In this document: one piece after another, positions 41,237 through 49,895 of the stretch
Layout of the letters: each line of letters begins with the position of its first letter
Numbering within the stretch: the stretch's first letter is position 1
Assembly (NCBI RefSeq): GCF_001643305.1
Contig: NZ_LSGW01000012.1
Coordinates: 1 to 64,000, forward strand
From: Aeromonas salmonicida subsp. salmonicida
GTDB taxonomy: Bacteria; Pseudomonadota; Gammaproteobacteria; Enterobacterales; Aeromonadaceae
Length of the DNA: 64,000 bases
Direction: 5' to 3'
Notes under the pieces: model-generated
What the model was told of the DNA's origin: nothing
Seen by the model: only the letters and a program-made list of their open reading frames with translations
The model's database searches: none
Translations under genes and position numbers: made by a program

Positions 41237-41822
41237 AGGTGGATTTCTTCGCCTGTTTGCGGATCTCTTTCTGGTCGGCCCACAGCAGTTCGCCGTTTTG
41301 CAGATCCATCAGGTTCATGGTCATCTGGTAGTAGACGTCCTTCACCTTACCGTTGTCCTTGACGATGCTGCTGAGGTTGCCATAGACCATGTAGCGGGCA
41401 CCGGTCTGCTTGCCCAGACGTACCATGGAGGCAGGATCCACCATGCCGCTGCTCTGCTGGTATTCAAGCTGCTGCTTGACCGCGGCCACCTTGCTCATGT
41501 CGACGAAGCGGAACTTGCCAACGCGCAGCAACTTGGTGCGGATGGTATCCGTGATGGCTTCGGTATCGATGTGCTCCGAGGTCTTGTTGCGGATGGAGTC
41601 CATGAACATAACGGGACGACCACCTGCAGTGATCTCGCTGGTCGCCGGTGAAGCGAGCATGGAATCCGCCATCTTGTCGGCAATGGCCTGCAGATCCGAT
41701 GAGCCGTAATCCACGGTCACCGTCTCGGTTTCGGTGGGGTCGCCATAGCTGACGGTGGTACTGGAACAGCCGCCGAGCAGCAGGGCGCCACTCAATATCA
41801 GCAGGGCATGATTCATTTTCAT
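41226..41822 (-). CDS. lpoB: Penicillin-binding protein activator LpoB
   Basis: 198 residues. Lipobox LLLGGCSS, short linker, then the LpoB globular domain (MADSMLASPATSE; GRPVMFMDSIRNKTSEHIDTEAI; ARYMVYGNLSSIVKD). In E. coli this outer-membrane lipoprotein reaches through the peptidoglycan to activate PBP1B. The linker here is short (about 30 residues). It overlaps ycfL at its start and thiK at its end, so the genes are tightly coupled. Confidence 0.88.
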   Translation of the reverse strand: MKMNHALLILSGALLLGGCSSTTVSYGDPTETETVTVDYGSSDLQAIADKMADSMLASPATSEITAGGRPVMFMDSIRNKTSEHIDTEAITDTIRTKLLRVGKFRFVDMSKVAAVKQQLEYQQSSGMVDPASMVRLGKQTGARYMVYGNLSSIVKDNGKVKDVYYQMTMNLMDLQNGELLWADQKEIRKQAKKSTFGW

Positions 41823-42220
41823 CAGTTGGATTCCTCAATCACTTCGCGTACATAAATCCGGTATCCCTGAGCGGCCGGGCTCGGCGCCAGAGCAGACAGG
41901 GTGCGGCTCTGATAGCCGTGGAGCTTGATGGGTGTCCAGCCGCGACCATCACTGGCCACTTCCTGCCCCGCCTCATCATACCAATAGAACATATATTGCA
42001 GCTTGTTGTCGCCACGCTGGGTACTGGCAGCGGCCACATTGACCTGCAGCAGGCCGTTTTGCTCGCGCCGGCTCAGCTCGGTCAGGGTCACATTGACGTT
42101 CTGATGCTGCTCCTGCACAGGTGCTGCGCCCGCTGCGCCATAGAGCGCCACGCCGGATGTATTGGTGGCGCAACCTGCCAGCAGCATAACCAACCCCAGG
42201 GCCAACCCGTATGCTTTCAT
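41822..42220 (-). CDS. ycfL: YcfL-family lipoprotein
   Basis: 132 residues. Signal peptide with lipobox LLAGCAT; the mature part is beta-rich (LLQVNVAAASTQRGDNKLQYMFYWYDEAGQEV) and matches the YcfL family. The function is not established. It sits directly before lpoB as in E. coli and overlaps it (ATGA). Confidence 0.88.
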   Translation of the reverse strand: MKAYGLALGLVMLLAGCATNTSGVALYGAAGAAPVQEQHQNVNVTLTELSRREQNGLLQVNVAAASTQRGDNKLQYMFYWYDEAGQEVASDGRGWTPIKLHGYQSRTLSALAPSPAAQGYRIYVREVIEESN

Positions 42221-42294
42221 CTTGATCTCCTTAGCCGGCGGCCACAGGGGCCCAACCGATCAGTCATGGGTGTCATTGTCGTTTGAGTGGGTGC

Positions 42295-43719
42295 CTAGAG
42301 CGGCATCACCCGGGTAGTCAGGCCTGCGCCGAGCCGTTGCACCCACACCAGGGTGGTGCGTCCGCCATGTATGGTGAGAGGCAACTGGCGCATGGCACTC
42401 CCCGCCCCCAGAGTGAGCTGCACGTCACCGGCCGGCAGCATGCCCTGCCAGCTAGATGCCTGAGCAGGCAGCGTCAGCCAGCTGCGGGTATCGGCCCGCT
42501 CAGAAAGGGTGTTGAAGATGCCCACCAGAATATTGCCCACATCACCTCCCTCCTTGGCGGCTGTGCGCCTCAACTGCTCCTTGGCCACCAGCCGCAGCGC
42601 CTGACGGGTCAGCATGCCCGGCAGTCGCTCCTGCAGATCCTTGGCGGCCAGCGCTTCCAATCGCACCAGCTCGCTGGTCTGCTCGATTCGCTTGCCTACC
42701 GAGACCACAAGGGGACCGGTCTGGCTGGCTCTATTGTCGTAATAGGGGACGGCCACGGTAAAGGTACGAAAATCACCACTGGAGGTAGAAATGGGCAGCG
42801 GCAGGAACAGCTCCCGCCGCGCCGGGATCAGCCCATCTTCAAACAACACCACCAGCTGACCCTGATCCTTGGCAAGCAGCGGCGCTTTGCGGCCCACCTT
42901 TTTCTCGGTCTCTTTCAGCTCATCCGGCGAGCCACGCAGCCGTGCTAGGCGCAGCAAGGCGTCCTGCAGGCTCTGGTTGTCCGGCGCTATCTGATAACCC
43001 CGCTGATAGTCGACCCAGGCGTCGTTGAGATCCCCGGCCGCCTCATAGAGCACGCCGGAGAAATAGAAGGTGTAGGCGTTCTGAAAACCGTTTTTCACCT
43101 TGCCGATCAGCCGATCCAGATCCGGTGCCCCGCGCGACATGAGCTGGCGCATATTGCGCTCTGTGCTGGCTTCGGCGCCTTTTTCCCTAGCCTTGCTTAC
43201 CTCCCCCGCTCTCGCCTTGAGGGCCCGCTCCTGCACCTGGTTGGCACGGCGTACCTCCACCAGCGCGCCGTCGGCATCCCCCCGTTGCAGGTAATTCAGC
43301 GCCAGATAGTGATGCAGCATGGTGCGCTCATAATCCGGCGTCAGGTAGGCCATGCTCTGATCGTTGGTAAGCAGGCTGCCCGCCTGACTCAGGCCCTGGC
43401 TCAGCCGATACTCGGCCTGATTGTCTTCCCACTCGAGGCGGCTGTCGGCGGCGGCAAAGGCCTGCTTGCTGCCCGCATCCTGCCCGGCCAGCCAGGCGAT
43501 GCGCCCCTGCTCCAGCCGGTCCAGCACATAGGTGTCATCACCCAGGGTGGATTCACGCACCTCGGGCAGGGCCTCGGCGGCGTGTCCCAGCAGCAGCTGG
43601 TTGCGCAGGGGCACCATCTGATCGGAATAGGAGACGAACATATCCTGCCACTGGGAGGCGCAGCCCCCCAGCAGGGTGCTGGCCAGCAACAGACCGGCCA
43701 GACGGGGAAACGGACTCAT
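42295..43719 (-). CDS. COG3014-type lipoprotein
   Basis: 474 residues from ATG 43719, overlapping the hinT stop. Lipobox LLGGCASQ, then helical, TPR-like segments (YLRGDADGALVEVRRANQVQERAL; VLYEAAGDLNDAWVDYQRGYQIAPDNQ). The C-terminal half is beta-rich. I recognise it as the COG3014 group of uncharacterised envelope proteins. E. coli lacks it between hinT and ycfL, so it is an added member of the cluster, probably with an outer-membrane or peptidoglycan role. Confidence 0.75.
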   Translation of the reverse strand: MSPFPRLAGLLLASTLLGGCASQWQDMFVSYSDQMVPLRNQLLLGHAAEALPEVRESTLGDDTYVLDRLEQGRIAWLAGQDAGSKQAFAAADSRLEWEDNQAEYRLSQGLSQAGSLLTNDQSMAYLTPDYERTMLHHYLALNYLQRGDADGALVEVRRANQVQERALKARAGEVSKAREKGAEASTERNMRQLMSRGAPDLDRLIGKVKNGFQNAYTFYFSGVLYEAAGDLNDAWVDYQRGYQIAPDNQSLQDALLRLARLRGSPDELKETEKKVGRKAPLLAKDQGQLVVLFEDGLIPARRELFLPLPISTSSGDFRTFTVAVPYYDNRASQTGPLVVSVGKRIEQTSELVRLEALAAKDLQERLPGMLTRQALRLVAKEQLRRTAAKEGGDVGNILVGIFNTLSERADTRSWLTLPAQASSWQGMLPAGDVQLTLGAGSAMRQLPLTIHGGRTTLVWVQRLGAGLTTRVMPL

Positions 43720-44069
43720 CACAGGCAGAGCAGCGGCCCCAGGGATTGACCACCCACCAGATGCATATGGATGTGGTAGACCTCCTGCCCGCCGTGGCGG
43801 TTGCAGTTCATGATGAGGCGATAGCCATCCTCGGCGATACCGGCATCGGCTGCCAGCTTGCGTGCCACCGTGAACATGCGGCCAAGGGCCAGCTCATGCT
43901 CGGGCTCTACATCGTTGACGGTGGGGATCAGCACGTTCGGCACTATCAGGATATGGGTCTTGGCCTTGGGTTGAATGTCCCGGAATGCGGTCACCAAATC
44001 GTCTTGATAAAGGATGTCGGCGGGGATCTCTTTACGGATGATTTTGCTGAAAATGGTTTCTTGCGCCAT
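43719..44069 (-). CDS. hinT: HIT-family purine nucleoside phosphoramidase
   Basis: 116 residues. The histidine triad HIHMHLVGG lies near residue 101, preceded by [15 protein letters not shown]. HinT hydrolyses AMP-lysine and related phosphoramidates in the cytosol. It is the first gene of the leftward cluster, as hinT (ycfF) is in E. coli. Confidence 0.95.
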   Translation of the reverse strand: MAQETIFSKIIRKEIPADILYQDDLVTAFRDIQPKAKTHILIVPNVLIPTVNDVEPEHELALGRMFTVARKLAADAGIAEDGYRLIMNCNRHGGQEVYHIHMHLVGGQSLGPLLCL

Positions 44070-44319
44070 GGATAACTCCCTTATATGAAAAAGAAAATTC
44101 TAAACCCACCTCAAGCGGCTCCCAAAGTTGCCGTCAGGGCCGGTCAAGTGTGACACAAGCCGATATTTGACACAGCCGTTGTCCCATTCTCTTCAGTTAT
44201 TGTTAAAAATACCGATAGCCGGAGGACGTCTGCCGACGTCGCTCGCCCAGGGTGATAGCAGGGTATCAAATGGACGGGGTATTCAGGCAAGGGACTTTTG
44301 CATATACAGCGGGACAATA

Positions 44320-46332
44320 ATGAAACAATCCATGTCAGACCTCTCCATCTTGCAGAGGGTCTATTTAGGCTTTGCCATTCTGGTGGCCGTGATGGCGGCG
44401 ACCTCGGTACTCACCTTTCGCAGCCAGAGCGAGCTCAATCAGGCGCTGGATCAGGTTACCCGGCAATCCATGCCGCTGGTGATCGCCAGCAGCCAGACCC
44501 AGATAAGCCTGCTCAGCGCCAACAAATGGCTCACAGACGTGTTGACCGAGCAGGATCCCAAGCAGATCCCGGCCGAAGTGGCCGAGCTGCAACAGGCCAA
44601 GGCCCAGGTCGACAAGACACTCGCCACCCTCAGCCAGCAGGCCGCGGCGCACCCGCAACTGCAGGGTGACATGGCGACACTGACCAAGCTGGTCAGCGAC
44701 TATCTGCAGCTGACCGGGACGCTACCCACCGAACACCAGGCCCTGCTCACCCGTCTGCACAAGGTGAACCAGGCCAAGGGGCAGTTTCAGGTCAGTCTGC
44801 CCCAGTTCAAGAAAAACCTCGGCGACATGATGATCACCATCGACGACAGCTTCATCAAGATGCTGTCCGAGACCTTGACCACCAAGCTCTCCGCCATCGA
44901 GCTCTCCACCATGGATGCGCTCAACCAGAGCATCCCCGCCCCCATAGAGGCGGCGCTCAAACGCAACAAGATGCAGATCGAGGGCTTCAACAGCACCATC
45001 AAGGATCTGCAGGGGGAGCTCAAGGATTTCGACAACAACATGGGGCACTACGTCCATGGGTTCGTGCGCGACACCACGGCCAGCGAAGGGGTGCTTGCCC
45101 AATACCTGGCGTTGATGAAGCAGCAGGAGCGGATGCGCGAGGAGAGCAAGCAGGCCAGCAAGCTCATCGTCAGCATACAGAGCAAACTGGAAGGGATCAC
45201 CGATCAGAGCCAGCAGCTGATGAACAACAGCATTCGCGCCTCCGGCAAGGTGCAGGCCCAGAGCACCCTGACCCAGGGGATCAGCATCGCCATCGCCATT
45301 TTCATCGCCATCCTGGTGGCCTACACCCTGGGCAAAGCCATACGCCGCCCCCTCAAGGAGCTGCTGCGGGTGCTGACCGAAGTGACCCAGGGGGACATGA
45401 CACAGCGCGTCGGTTTCAAGAGCCAAAATGAATTCGGCCAGCTCGGCAGCCAGGTCAACCTGCTGATCCAGCAGATGGGGGATGTGCTCACCCAGCTCTC
45501 CCAGGCCTCGACCCAGCTCAATAGCGCCGCCCACGACAATCGCCACACCACGGAATCGGTGCGGGCGGATCTGGAAACACAGCGCCAGGAGACCGCCTCG
45601 GTCGCCGCCGCCATGACCCAGATGGAAGCCTCGGTGCGGGAAGTGGCCCAGGCCGCCAACCAGACCCTGGAGCGGGTACAGGACGTGGAGAAAGCCTCCG
45701 AGACCGGCCGCAAGGTGATGGCGGGCAACATCACCACCACCCATCAGCTGGCAGGCAAGTTGCAACAGACCGGCAAGGTGATTGGCGATGTCAGCGCCAT
45801 GAGTGGCCAGATTGGCAATATCCTCGACGTCATTCGCGGTATCGCAGAGCAGACCAACCTGCTGGCCCTCAATGCCGCCATCGAGGCCGCCCGTGCCGGC
45901 GAGCAGGGCCGCGGCTTTGCCGTGGTGGCCGACGAAGTGCGCAGTCTGGCGGGGCGCACCGCCCAGTCCACCAGCGAGATCCAGACCATGATCGAGAACC
46001 TGCAGCAGGGGGTCGCCAAGGCGGTGACAGTGATGCAGGAGTGCTCCCGCGAGATGGACAGCTGCGTGGATCAGAGCTCCCACGCCAATACCGCCATGGA
46101 GGAGGTGCAGGGGATAGTGGTGCTCATCAGCGACATGTCGAGCCAGATAGCCTCCGCCGCCGAGCAGCAGCAGGCGACCAGTGCCGACATCGCCACCAAC
46201 CTCAACCGCATCTCGGATATTTCGGATCTCAACTATCAGGGCATTGAACGGGTCGCCGAGACCAGCCAGCAGCTGGACGCCCTGGCCGAGCAGCAGGAGA
46301 ATCTGGTCAAGCGCTTCAAGCTCAGCGCCTGA
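44320..46332 (+). CDS. Methyl-accepting chemotaxis protein with large periplasmic domain
   Basis: 670 residues from ATG 44320 (GGGA just upstream); the open frame extends to 44128 without support. First helix near residues 15-33 ([18 protein letters not shown]), a helical periplasmic domain of about 280 residues, second helix near 318-338 ([18 protein letters not shown]), HAMP, then the coiled coil with tip [30 protein letters not shown]. The sensor is longer than in the first chemoreceptor, resembling the helical-bimodular type. No ligand can be named. Followed by a strong terminator. Confidence 0.93.
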   Translation: MKQSMSDLSILQRVYLGFAILVAVMAATSVLTFRSQSELNQALDQVTRQSMPLVIASSQTQISLLSANKWLTDVLTEQDPKQIPAEVAELQQAKAQVDKTLATLSQQAAAHPQLQGDMATLTKLVSDYLQLTGTLPTEHQALLTRLHKVNQAKGQFQVSLPQFKKNLGDMMITIDDSFIKMLSETLTTKLSAIELSTMDALNQSIPAPIEAALKRNKMQIEGFNSTIKDLQGELKDFDNNMGHYVHGFVRDTTASEGVLAQYLALMKQQERMREESKQASKLIVSIQSKLEGITDQSQQLMNNSIRASGKVQAQSTLTQGISIAIAIFIAILVAYTLGKAIRRPLKELLRVLTEVTQGDMTQRVGFKSQNEFGQLGSQVNLLIQQMGDVLTQLSQASTQLNSAAHDNRHTTESVRADLETQRQETASVAAAMTQMEASVREVAQAANQTLERVQDVEKASETGRKVMAGNITTTHQLAGKLQQTGKVIGDVSAMSGQIGNILDVIRGIAEQTNLLALNAAIEAARAGEQGRGFAVVADEVRSLAGRTAQSTSEIQTMIENLQQGVAKAVTVMQECSREMDSCVDQSSHANTAMEEVQGIVVLISDMSSQIASAAEQQQATSADIATNLNRISDISDLNYQGIERVAETSQQLDALAEQQENLVKRFKLSA

Positions 46333-46349
46333 ATCTCTCTCGCTGAAAC

Positions 46350-46382
46350 AACAAGGCCCCGCTGTTGGCGGGGCCTTGTTTA
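46350..46382 (+). terminator. Terminator between chemoreceptor and PTPS genes
   Basis: 13-bp perfect stem AACAAGGCCCCGC / GCGGGGCCTTGTT with loop TGTTG (46350-46362 and 46368-46380), between convergent genes. Confidence 0.92.
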
Positions 46383-46403
46383 TCTGGTGGCAGTGCGGTG
46401 GGA

Positions 46404-47279
46404 TCAGGCGTAGGCGATGGCGCCCTTGCCGACCCCTTCATAGGCCACGACCTTCACAAACTTGTCACCCACCGCTTTTTTCACTTCACGGGCTATGTAG
46501 CACGCCAGCAGCTCTATGGTGGTGTCGGTGTAGATCATCTCCACCTCGGCCGCCGGCATGGCGAGCTGAAACAGCCCCTGGGGGGCCACATACTTGAATC
46601 CCAAGTGCTGCTCACCCAGTTGGGACCGGGCGACATCGCTCAAGTTCAGTTCGCTCAGGTCCACCTTGTCTTCATCGGTGCCAAGGTAGATATCGGCCCA
46701 GCGCTCGGCCCAGTTAAGCTCGAGCTCACCGTCACGCATCCCATCCACATGGATTTCGATGGGAGAACGGTGGCCGTGGGCGATCCGCTGGCAGTTGCCA
46801 TCGTGCTTCTTGAGACCGTGGCTGTAGTGATAGAAGGCACCGTCGATCTGCTCCTGACGCAGGGTCACCGACAGATCCCGGATGTTGCCGGGCAGACGCT
46901 GTGCCAATACCGCCAGCAGGTAGCGGGTGACGGACTCTTTATCGACCTGGGGCGCCGGTATGAAGGCAAAGCCCTGAGTCGGGCAGCGCAGGTGAATGGA
47001 TCCCTGGGGGCGCAGCAGATCGACCGTGCTCTCCTCCCCCTCCAGATGCGCCACATGGATCAGGGCGCACTCGGCCGGCACCAGCAGCTTGTGATCCACC
47101 TCTTCGTCGATGATCGACTTGATCAGCTTTTTCACCCGACCAAAGTCCAGCAACATGCTCATCTCGTTGAGCTCGCCGCTCATCTCGACGTCCACCAGCC
47201 AGCTCTCCCCCACCATGCCGCGGCGTTCGCACAGGTAGCTGGAGTCGATCACGGTCAAATCTCTTACAAATAACTTCAT
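46404..47279 (-). CDS. Tandem 6-pyruvoyl-tetrahydropterin synthase/QueD-like protein
   Basis: 291 residues, twice the normal 120-140 of QueD. Residues 1-145 align with QueD (FVRDLTVIDSSYL; VDVEMSGELNEMSMLLDFGRVKKLIKSIIDEEVDHKLL; a final E143) but lack the zinc histidines and the catalytic Cys. Residues 146-291 restore them: H154 (HYSHGL), C163 and H168-G-H170, and end with ELLACYIAREVKKAV and AYEGVGKGA. The Asp-His pair (D62-H63) occurs only in the first half. So the residues of one active site seem divided between the halves. QueD acts in queuosine synthesis; the reaction here is not certain. Divergent from the dihydroorotase gene. Confidence 0.8.
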   Translation of the reverse strand: MKLFVRDLTVIDSSYLCERRGMVGESWLVDVEMSGELNEMSMLLDFGRVKKLIKSIIDEEVDHKLLVPAECALIHVAHLEGEESTVDLLRPQGSIHLRCPTQGFAFIPAPQVDKESVTRYLLAVLAQRLPGNIRDLSVTLRQEQIDGAFYHYSHGLKKHDGNCQRIAHGHRSPIEIHVDGMRDGELELNWAERWADIYLGTDEDKVDLSELNLSDVARSQLGEQHLGFKYVAPQGLFQLAMPAAEVEMIYTDTTIELLACYIAREVKKAVGDKFVKVVAYEGVGKGAIAYA

Positions 47280-47358
47280 CAGTCAGACCTTGCTACAGAG
47301 AAAGTACAGTTTGCGATATTATGACCCGCGATCACTGACAAAGGAACTGGACTCCCCC

Positions 47359-48702
47359 ATGAACAAATTGCTTATCAAGAATGCCACCCTGGTCAACGAA
47401 GGCCGCATATACGCCTCTGATGTATTGATTGAAGGGGAACGGATCGCCCGGATCGCCCCCCATATCGAGGCGCCCGATGCCGTTGTGATCGATGCGGCAG
47501 GCCGCCACCTCATCCCCGGCATGATCGATGATCAAGTCCATTTCCGGGAACCTGGCCTGACCCATAAGGGGACCATCGCCAGTGAATCCCGGGCCGCCGT
47601 GGCAGGTGGCACCACCAGCTTCATGGAAATGCCCAACGTCAATCCCCAGACCACCACCCTCGACGCCCTCGAAGCCAAATACCAGATAGCCGCCAACTCC
47701 TCCGCCGCCAATTACAGCTTCTATCTCGGCGCCACCAACGACAACCTCGACGAGATCAAACGCCTCGATCCCAAGCAGTCCTGCGGGGTCAAGGTGTTCA
47801 TGGGGTCGTCCACCGGCAACATGCTGGTGGACAATCAGGAGACACTGGCCGCCATCTTCCGCGAGAGCCCTGTGATGATAGTCACCCACTGCGAGGACAC
47901 CCCCTCCATCAAGGTGCTGGAAGACGAGGCCCGCGCCAAGTGGGGCGAAGATGTGCCGATGCGCGAACACGGCCGCATTCGCAATGACGAGGCCTGTTAC
48001 AAGTCCTCCAGCATGGCGGTGGGTCTGGCGAAAAAGTACGGTGCCAAGCTGCATGTGCTGCATTTGACCTCCGCCAAGGAGCTGTCGCTCTTTACCGCCA
48101 GCCATGACCTCAGCGAGCTGAAAGACAAGAACATCACCGCCGAGGTATGCGTCCACCATCTCTTCTTCAACGAGGCGGATTACGACACCCTGGGCAGCCA
48201 GATCAAATGCAACCCGGCGGTGAAGACAGCCGCCGACCAACACGCCCTGCTGGATGCGGTACGCAACGACGTGCTGGACATCATTGCCACCGACCACGCC
48301 CCCCACACCTGGGAGGAGAAGCAGAACAGCTACTTCAAGGCGCCGTCCGGCATCCCTCTGGTGCAGCACTCCATGCTGGCCCTGCTGGAGCTCTACCACA
48401 ACGGCGTGTTTTCACTGGAGACTATCGTCAAGAAGACATCCCACGCGGTAGCCGAGCGCTTCCAGGTGCAGGATCGCGGCTACATTCGTGAGGGCTACTT
48501 CGCAGACCTGGTGCTGCTGGATCTGGGCAAGCCCTATGTGGTCAACGACAGCAACCTGCTCTACCTGTGTGGCTGGTCACCCTTCAACGGTTACCGCTTC
48601 CACAGTACGGTGGAGATGACCCTGGTGAATGGCCAGATCGCCTGGCAAAACGGTCAGGTCACCGATCAGGTACTGGGCAAGCGGTTGACCTTCAACCGCT
48701 GA
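47359..48702 (+). CDS. Dihydroorotase, class I (AllB-like)
   Basis: 447 residues from ATG 47359; longer than E. coli PyrC (about 348) and of the class I type found in Gram-positives and many gammaproteobacteria. Zinc motif QVHFREPG (HxH, near residue 57), probable carboxylated lysine in CGVKVFMGSSTGNM, histidines in MIVTHCED and LHVLHLTS, and catalytic aspartate in IIATDHAPHT. It would interconvert carbamoyl-aspartate and dihydroorotate in pyrimidine synthesis. Allantoinase is closely related and cannot be fully excluded. A terminator follows. Confidence 0.88.
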   Translation: MNKLLIKNATLVNEGRIYASDVLIEGERIARIAPHIEAPDAVVIDAAGRHLIPGMIDDQVHFREPGLTHKGTIASESRAAVAGGTTSFMEMPNVNPQTTTLDALEAKYQIAANSSAANYSFYLGATNDNLDEIKRLDPKQSCGVKVFMGSSTGNMLVDNQETLAAIFRESPVMIVTHCEDTPSIKVLEDEARAKWGEDVPMREHGRIRNDEACYKSSSMAVGLAKKYGAKLHVLHLTSAKELSLFTASHDLSELKDKNITAEVCVHHLFFNEADYDTLGSQIKCNPAVKTAADQHALLDAVRNDVLDIIATDHAPHTWEEKQNSYFKAPSGIPLVQHSMLALLELYHNGVFSLETIVKKTSHAVAERFQVQDRGYIREGYFADLVLLDLGKPYVVNDSNLLYLCGWSPFNGYRFHSTVEMTLVNGQIAWQNGQVTDQVLGKRLTFNR

Positions 48703-48720
48703 TCAGATCACCACTGATGC

Positions 48721-48750
48721 AAACGGCCGCCCCAGGGCGGCCGTTTTTAT
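48721..48750 (+). terminator. Terminator after dihydroorotase
   Basis: 12-bp perfect stem AAACGGCCGCCC / GGGCGGCCGTTT with loop CA, followed by TTAT. Confidence 0.9.
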
Positions 48751-48882
48751 GGTGCCTTGAAAAATGCGTTACAACGCCCCCTGAAATGAGCTCTCGATGG
48801 CCGAATTCAACCACTGTGGCGGCACTTTGAGCGCCAATTGCTCGCAAAGCAGGCAAACAGTCTCAGAGCGGGATTTCCCCTG

Positions 48883-48911
48883 TTGACAGGGTAGGAGCAT
48901 CTCCATAAACT
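48883..48911 (+). promoter_or_regulatory. Promoter of tRNA-Pro
   Basis: TTGACA (48883-48888), a 17-base spacer and TAAACT (48906-48911), then a GC-rich discriminator, 29 bases before the tRNA 5' end. This is a near-consensus sigma-70 promoter of the stable-RNA type. Confidence 0.75.
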
Positions 48912-48939
48912 CAGCCCCCGTCAGCCGAGCTGACTCCGT

Positions 48940-49016
48940 CGGTGTGTAGCGCAGCCAGGTAGCGCATCTGCATGGGGTGTAGAGGGTCGGAGGTTCGAAT
49001 CCTCTCACACCGACCA
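48940..49016 (+). tRNA. tRNA-Pro(GGG)
   Basis: 77 nt with encoded CCA. Acceptor CGGTGTG pairs with CACACCG; anticodon loop ATGGGGT gives anticodon GGG; T arm GGAGGTTCGAATCCTC. It matches E. coli proL closely as remembered. Confidence 0.96.
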
Positions 49017-49027
49017 AATTCCCCGGT

Positions 49028-49060
49028 AAAGGCCTTGTCAAATGACAAGGCCTTTTCTTT
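49028..49060 (+). terminator. Terminator of tRNA-Pro
   Basis: Stem AAAGGCCTTGTCA / TGACAAGGCCTTT with loop AA, followed by a T-rich stretch. Confidence 0.9.
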
Positions 49061-49163
49061 TGTGCCGCGGCTCTGGCACTGCCCGTTGATGACCTGATCG
49101 ACGATTGTCTCACTGATCGGTTTGTGCTGTAGTGACAAGGTGTTTCGCCAACCGGCCATCGAG

Positions 49164-49688
49164 ATGCAACGTCCACTCCTTCTCTCCTTTTGCTCCCGTC
49201 GCCATGCGCGACGATTCGGCTTTGGCGCCCGCCTGTCCGACCTGTTGTCGGCCTGCCTGCTGAGTCTCCTGCTGATCGGCTGTGCTACCTCCTATCACAG
49301 CGAAAAGTCATTCTGGAACGGCCAGACCGGCTTTTCCCAGACACAACTTGGCCCCGACAAGTGGCAGCTGGAGTTTGTCGGCAACGATCTGATCGATCGG
49401 GAAACGGCTCGCAAGTATGTGCTCAAGCGCGCTGGCGAGATGGCGCAAAGCCGGGGCTATGAGTGGATTGAGGTGAACGAACTGACGCTGCAGCGCGATG
49501 CGGTCAGGGTCACCCCCTCGCGCCCCGTGTTCAGCTTTGATGAAGAAGAACCTGACCTCTTCCTGGCACAGATGCAGGTGCAACACACCACCTCTGCCCT
49601 GCTGATCTTCACCTTGGCTGAGCGCTCATTAAATGAACGATGCATGCAGGCCAATTATCTTGCTGAAATTAAAATAAACAGCGATTAA
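49164..49688 (+). CDS. Small lipoprotein, CC0125/CC1285-like
   Basis: 174 residues from ATG 49164. Long N-terminus with a basic start and a lipobox LLLIGCAT near residue 45. The mature part (GFSQTQLGPDKWQLEFVGNDLIDRETARKYVLKRAGEMAQSRGYEWIEV) has the layout of the CC0125/CC1285 lipoprotein family, in which a G.S.T.L...... F.GN block is followed by an alpha helix and GY. Function unknown. A shorter start inside the signal region is possible. No clear terminator follows. Confidence 0.7.
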   Translation: MQRPLLLSFCSRRHARRFGFGARLSDLLSACLLSLLLIGCATSYHSEKSFWNGQTGFSQTQLGPDKWQLEFVGNDLIDRETARKYVLKRAGEMAQSRGYEWIEVNELTLQRDAVRVTPSRPVFSFDEEEPDLFLAQMQVQHTTSALLIFTLAERSLNERCMQANYLAEIKINSD

Positions 49689-49895
49689 TATTGCCAAAAT
49701 GCAAGATCCATATCACATACAACTAATGACAACATAAAATTCTGCTACAAGGCTCTGGATTTACCCCCCCGGATTAGGCATGCTGCCAGCACACCGGCTG
49801 TCAGGAATCTACGGCACGGATCACAAAAACGGACTGAAGTGGCACTCCTGCCACCCTAAACGGCTTTGCACTTATCAAAACTGGGACCTACCCCC

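Noticed and set aside
44128-44319. Chemoreceptor leader as a c-di-GMP or glycine riboswitch
   Set aside because: The region has a CCGGAGGACGTC hairpin-forming stretch, but the conserved sequence blocks of these riboswitches could not be found.
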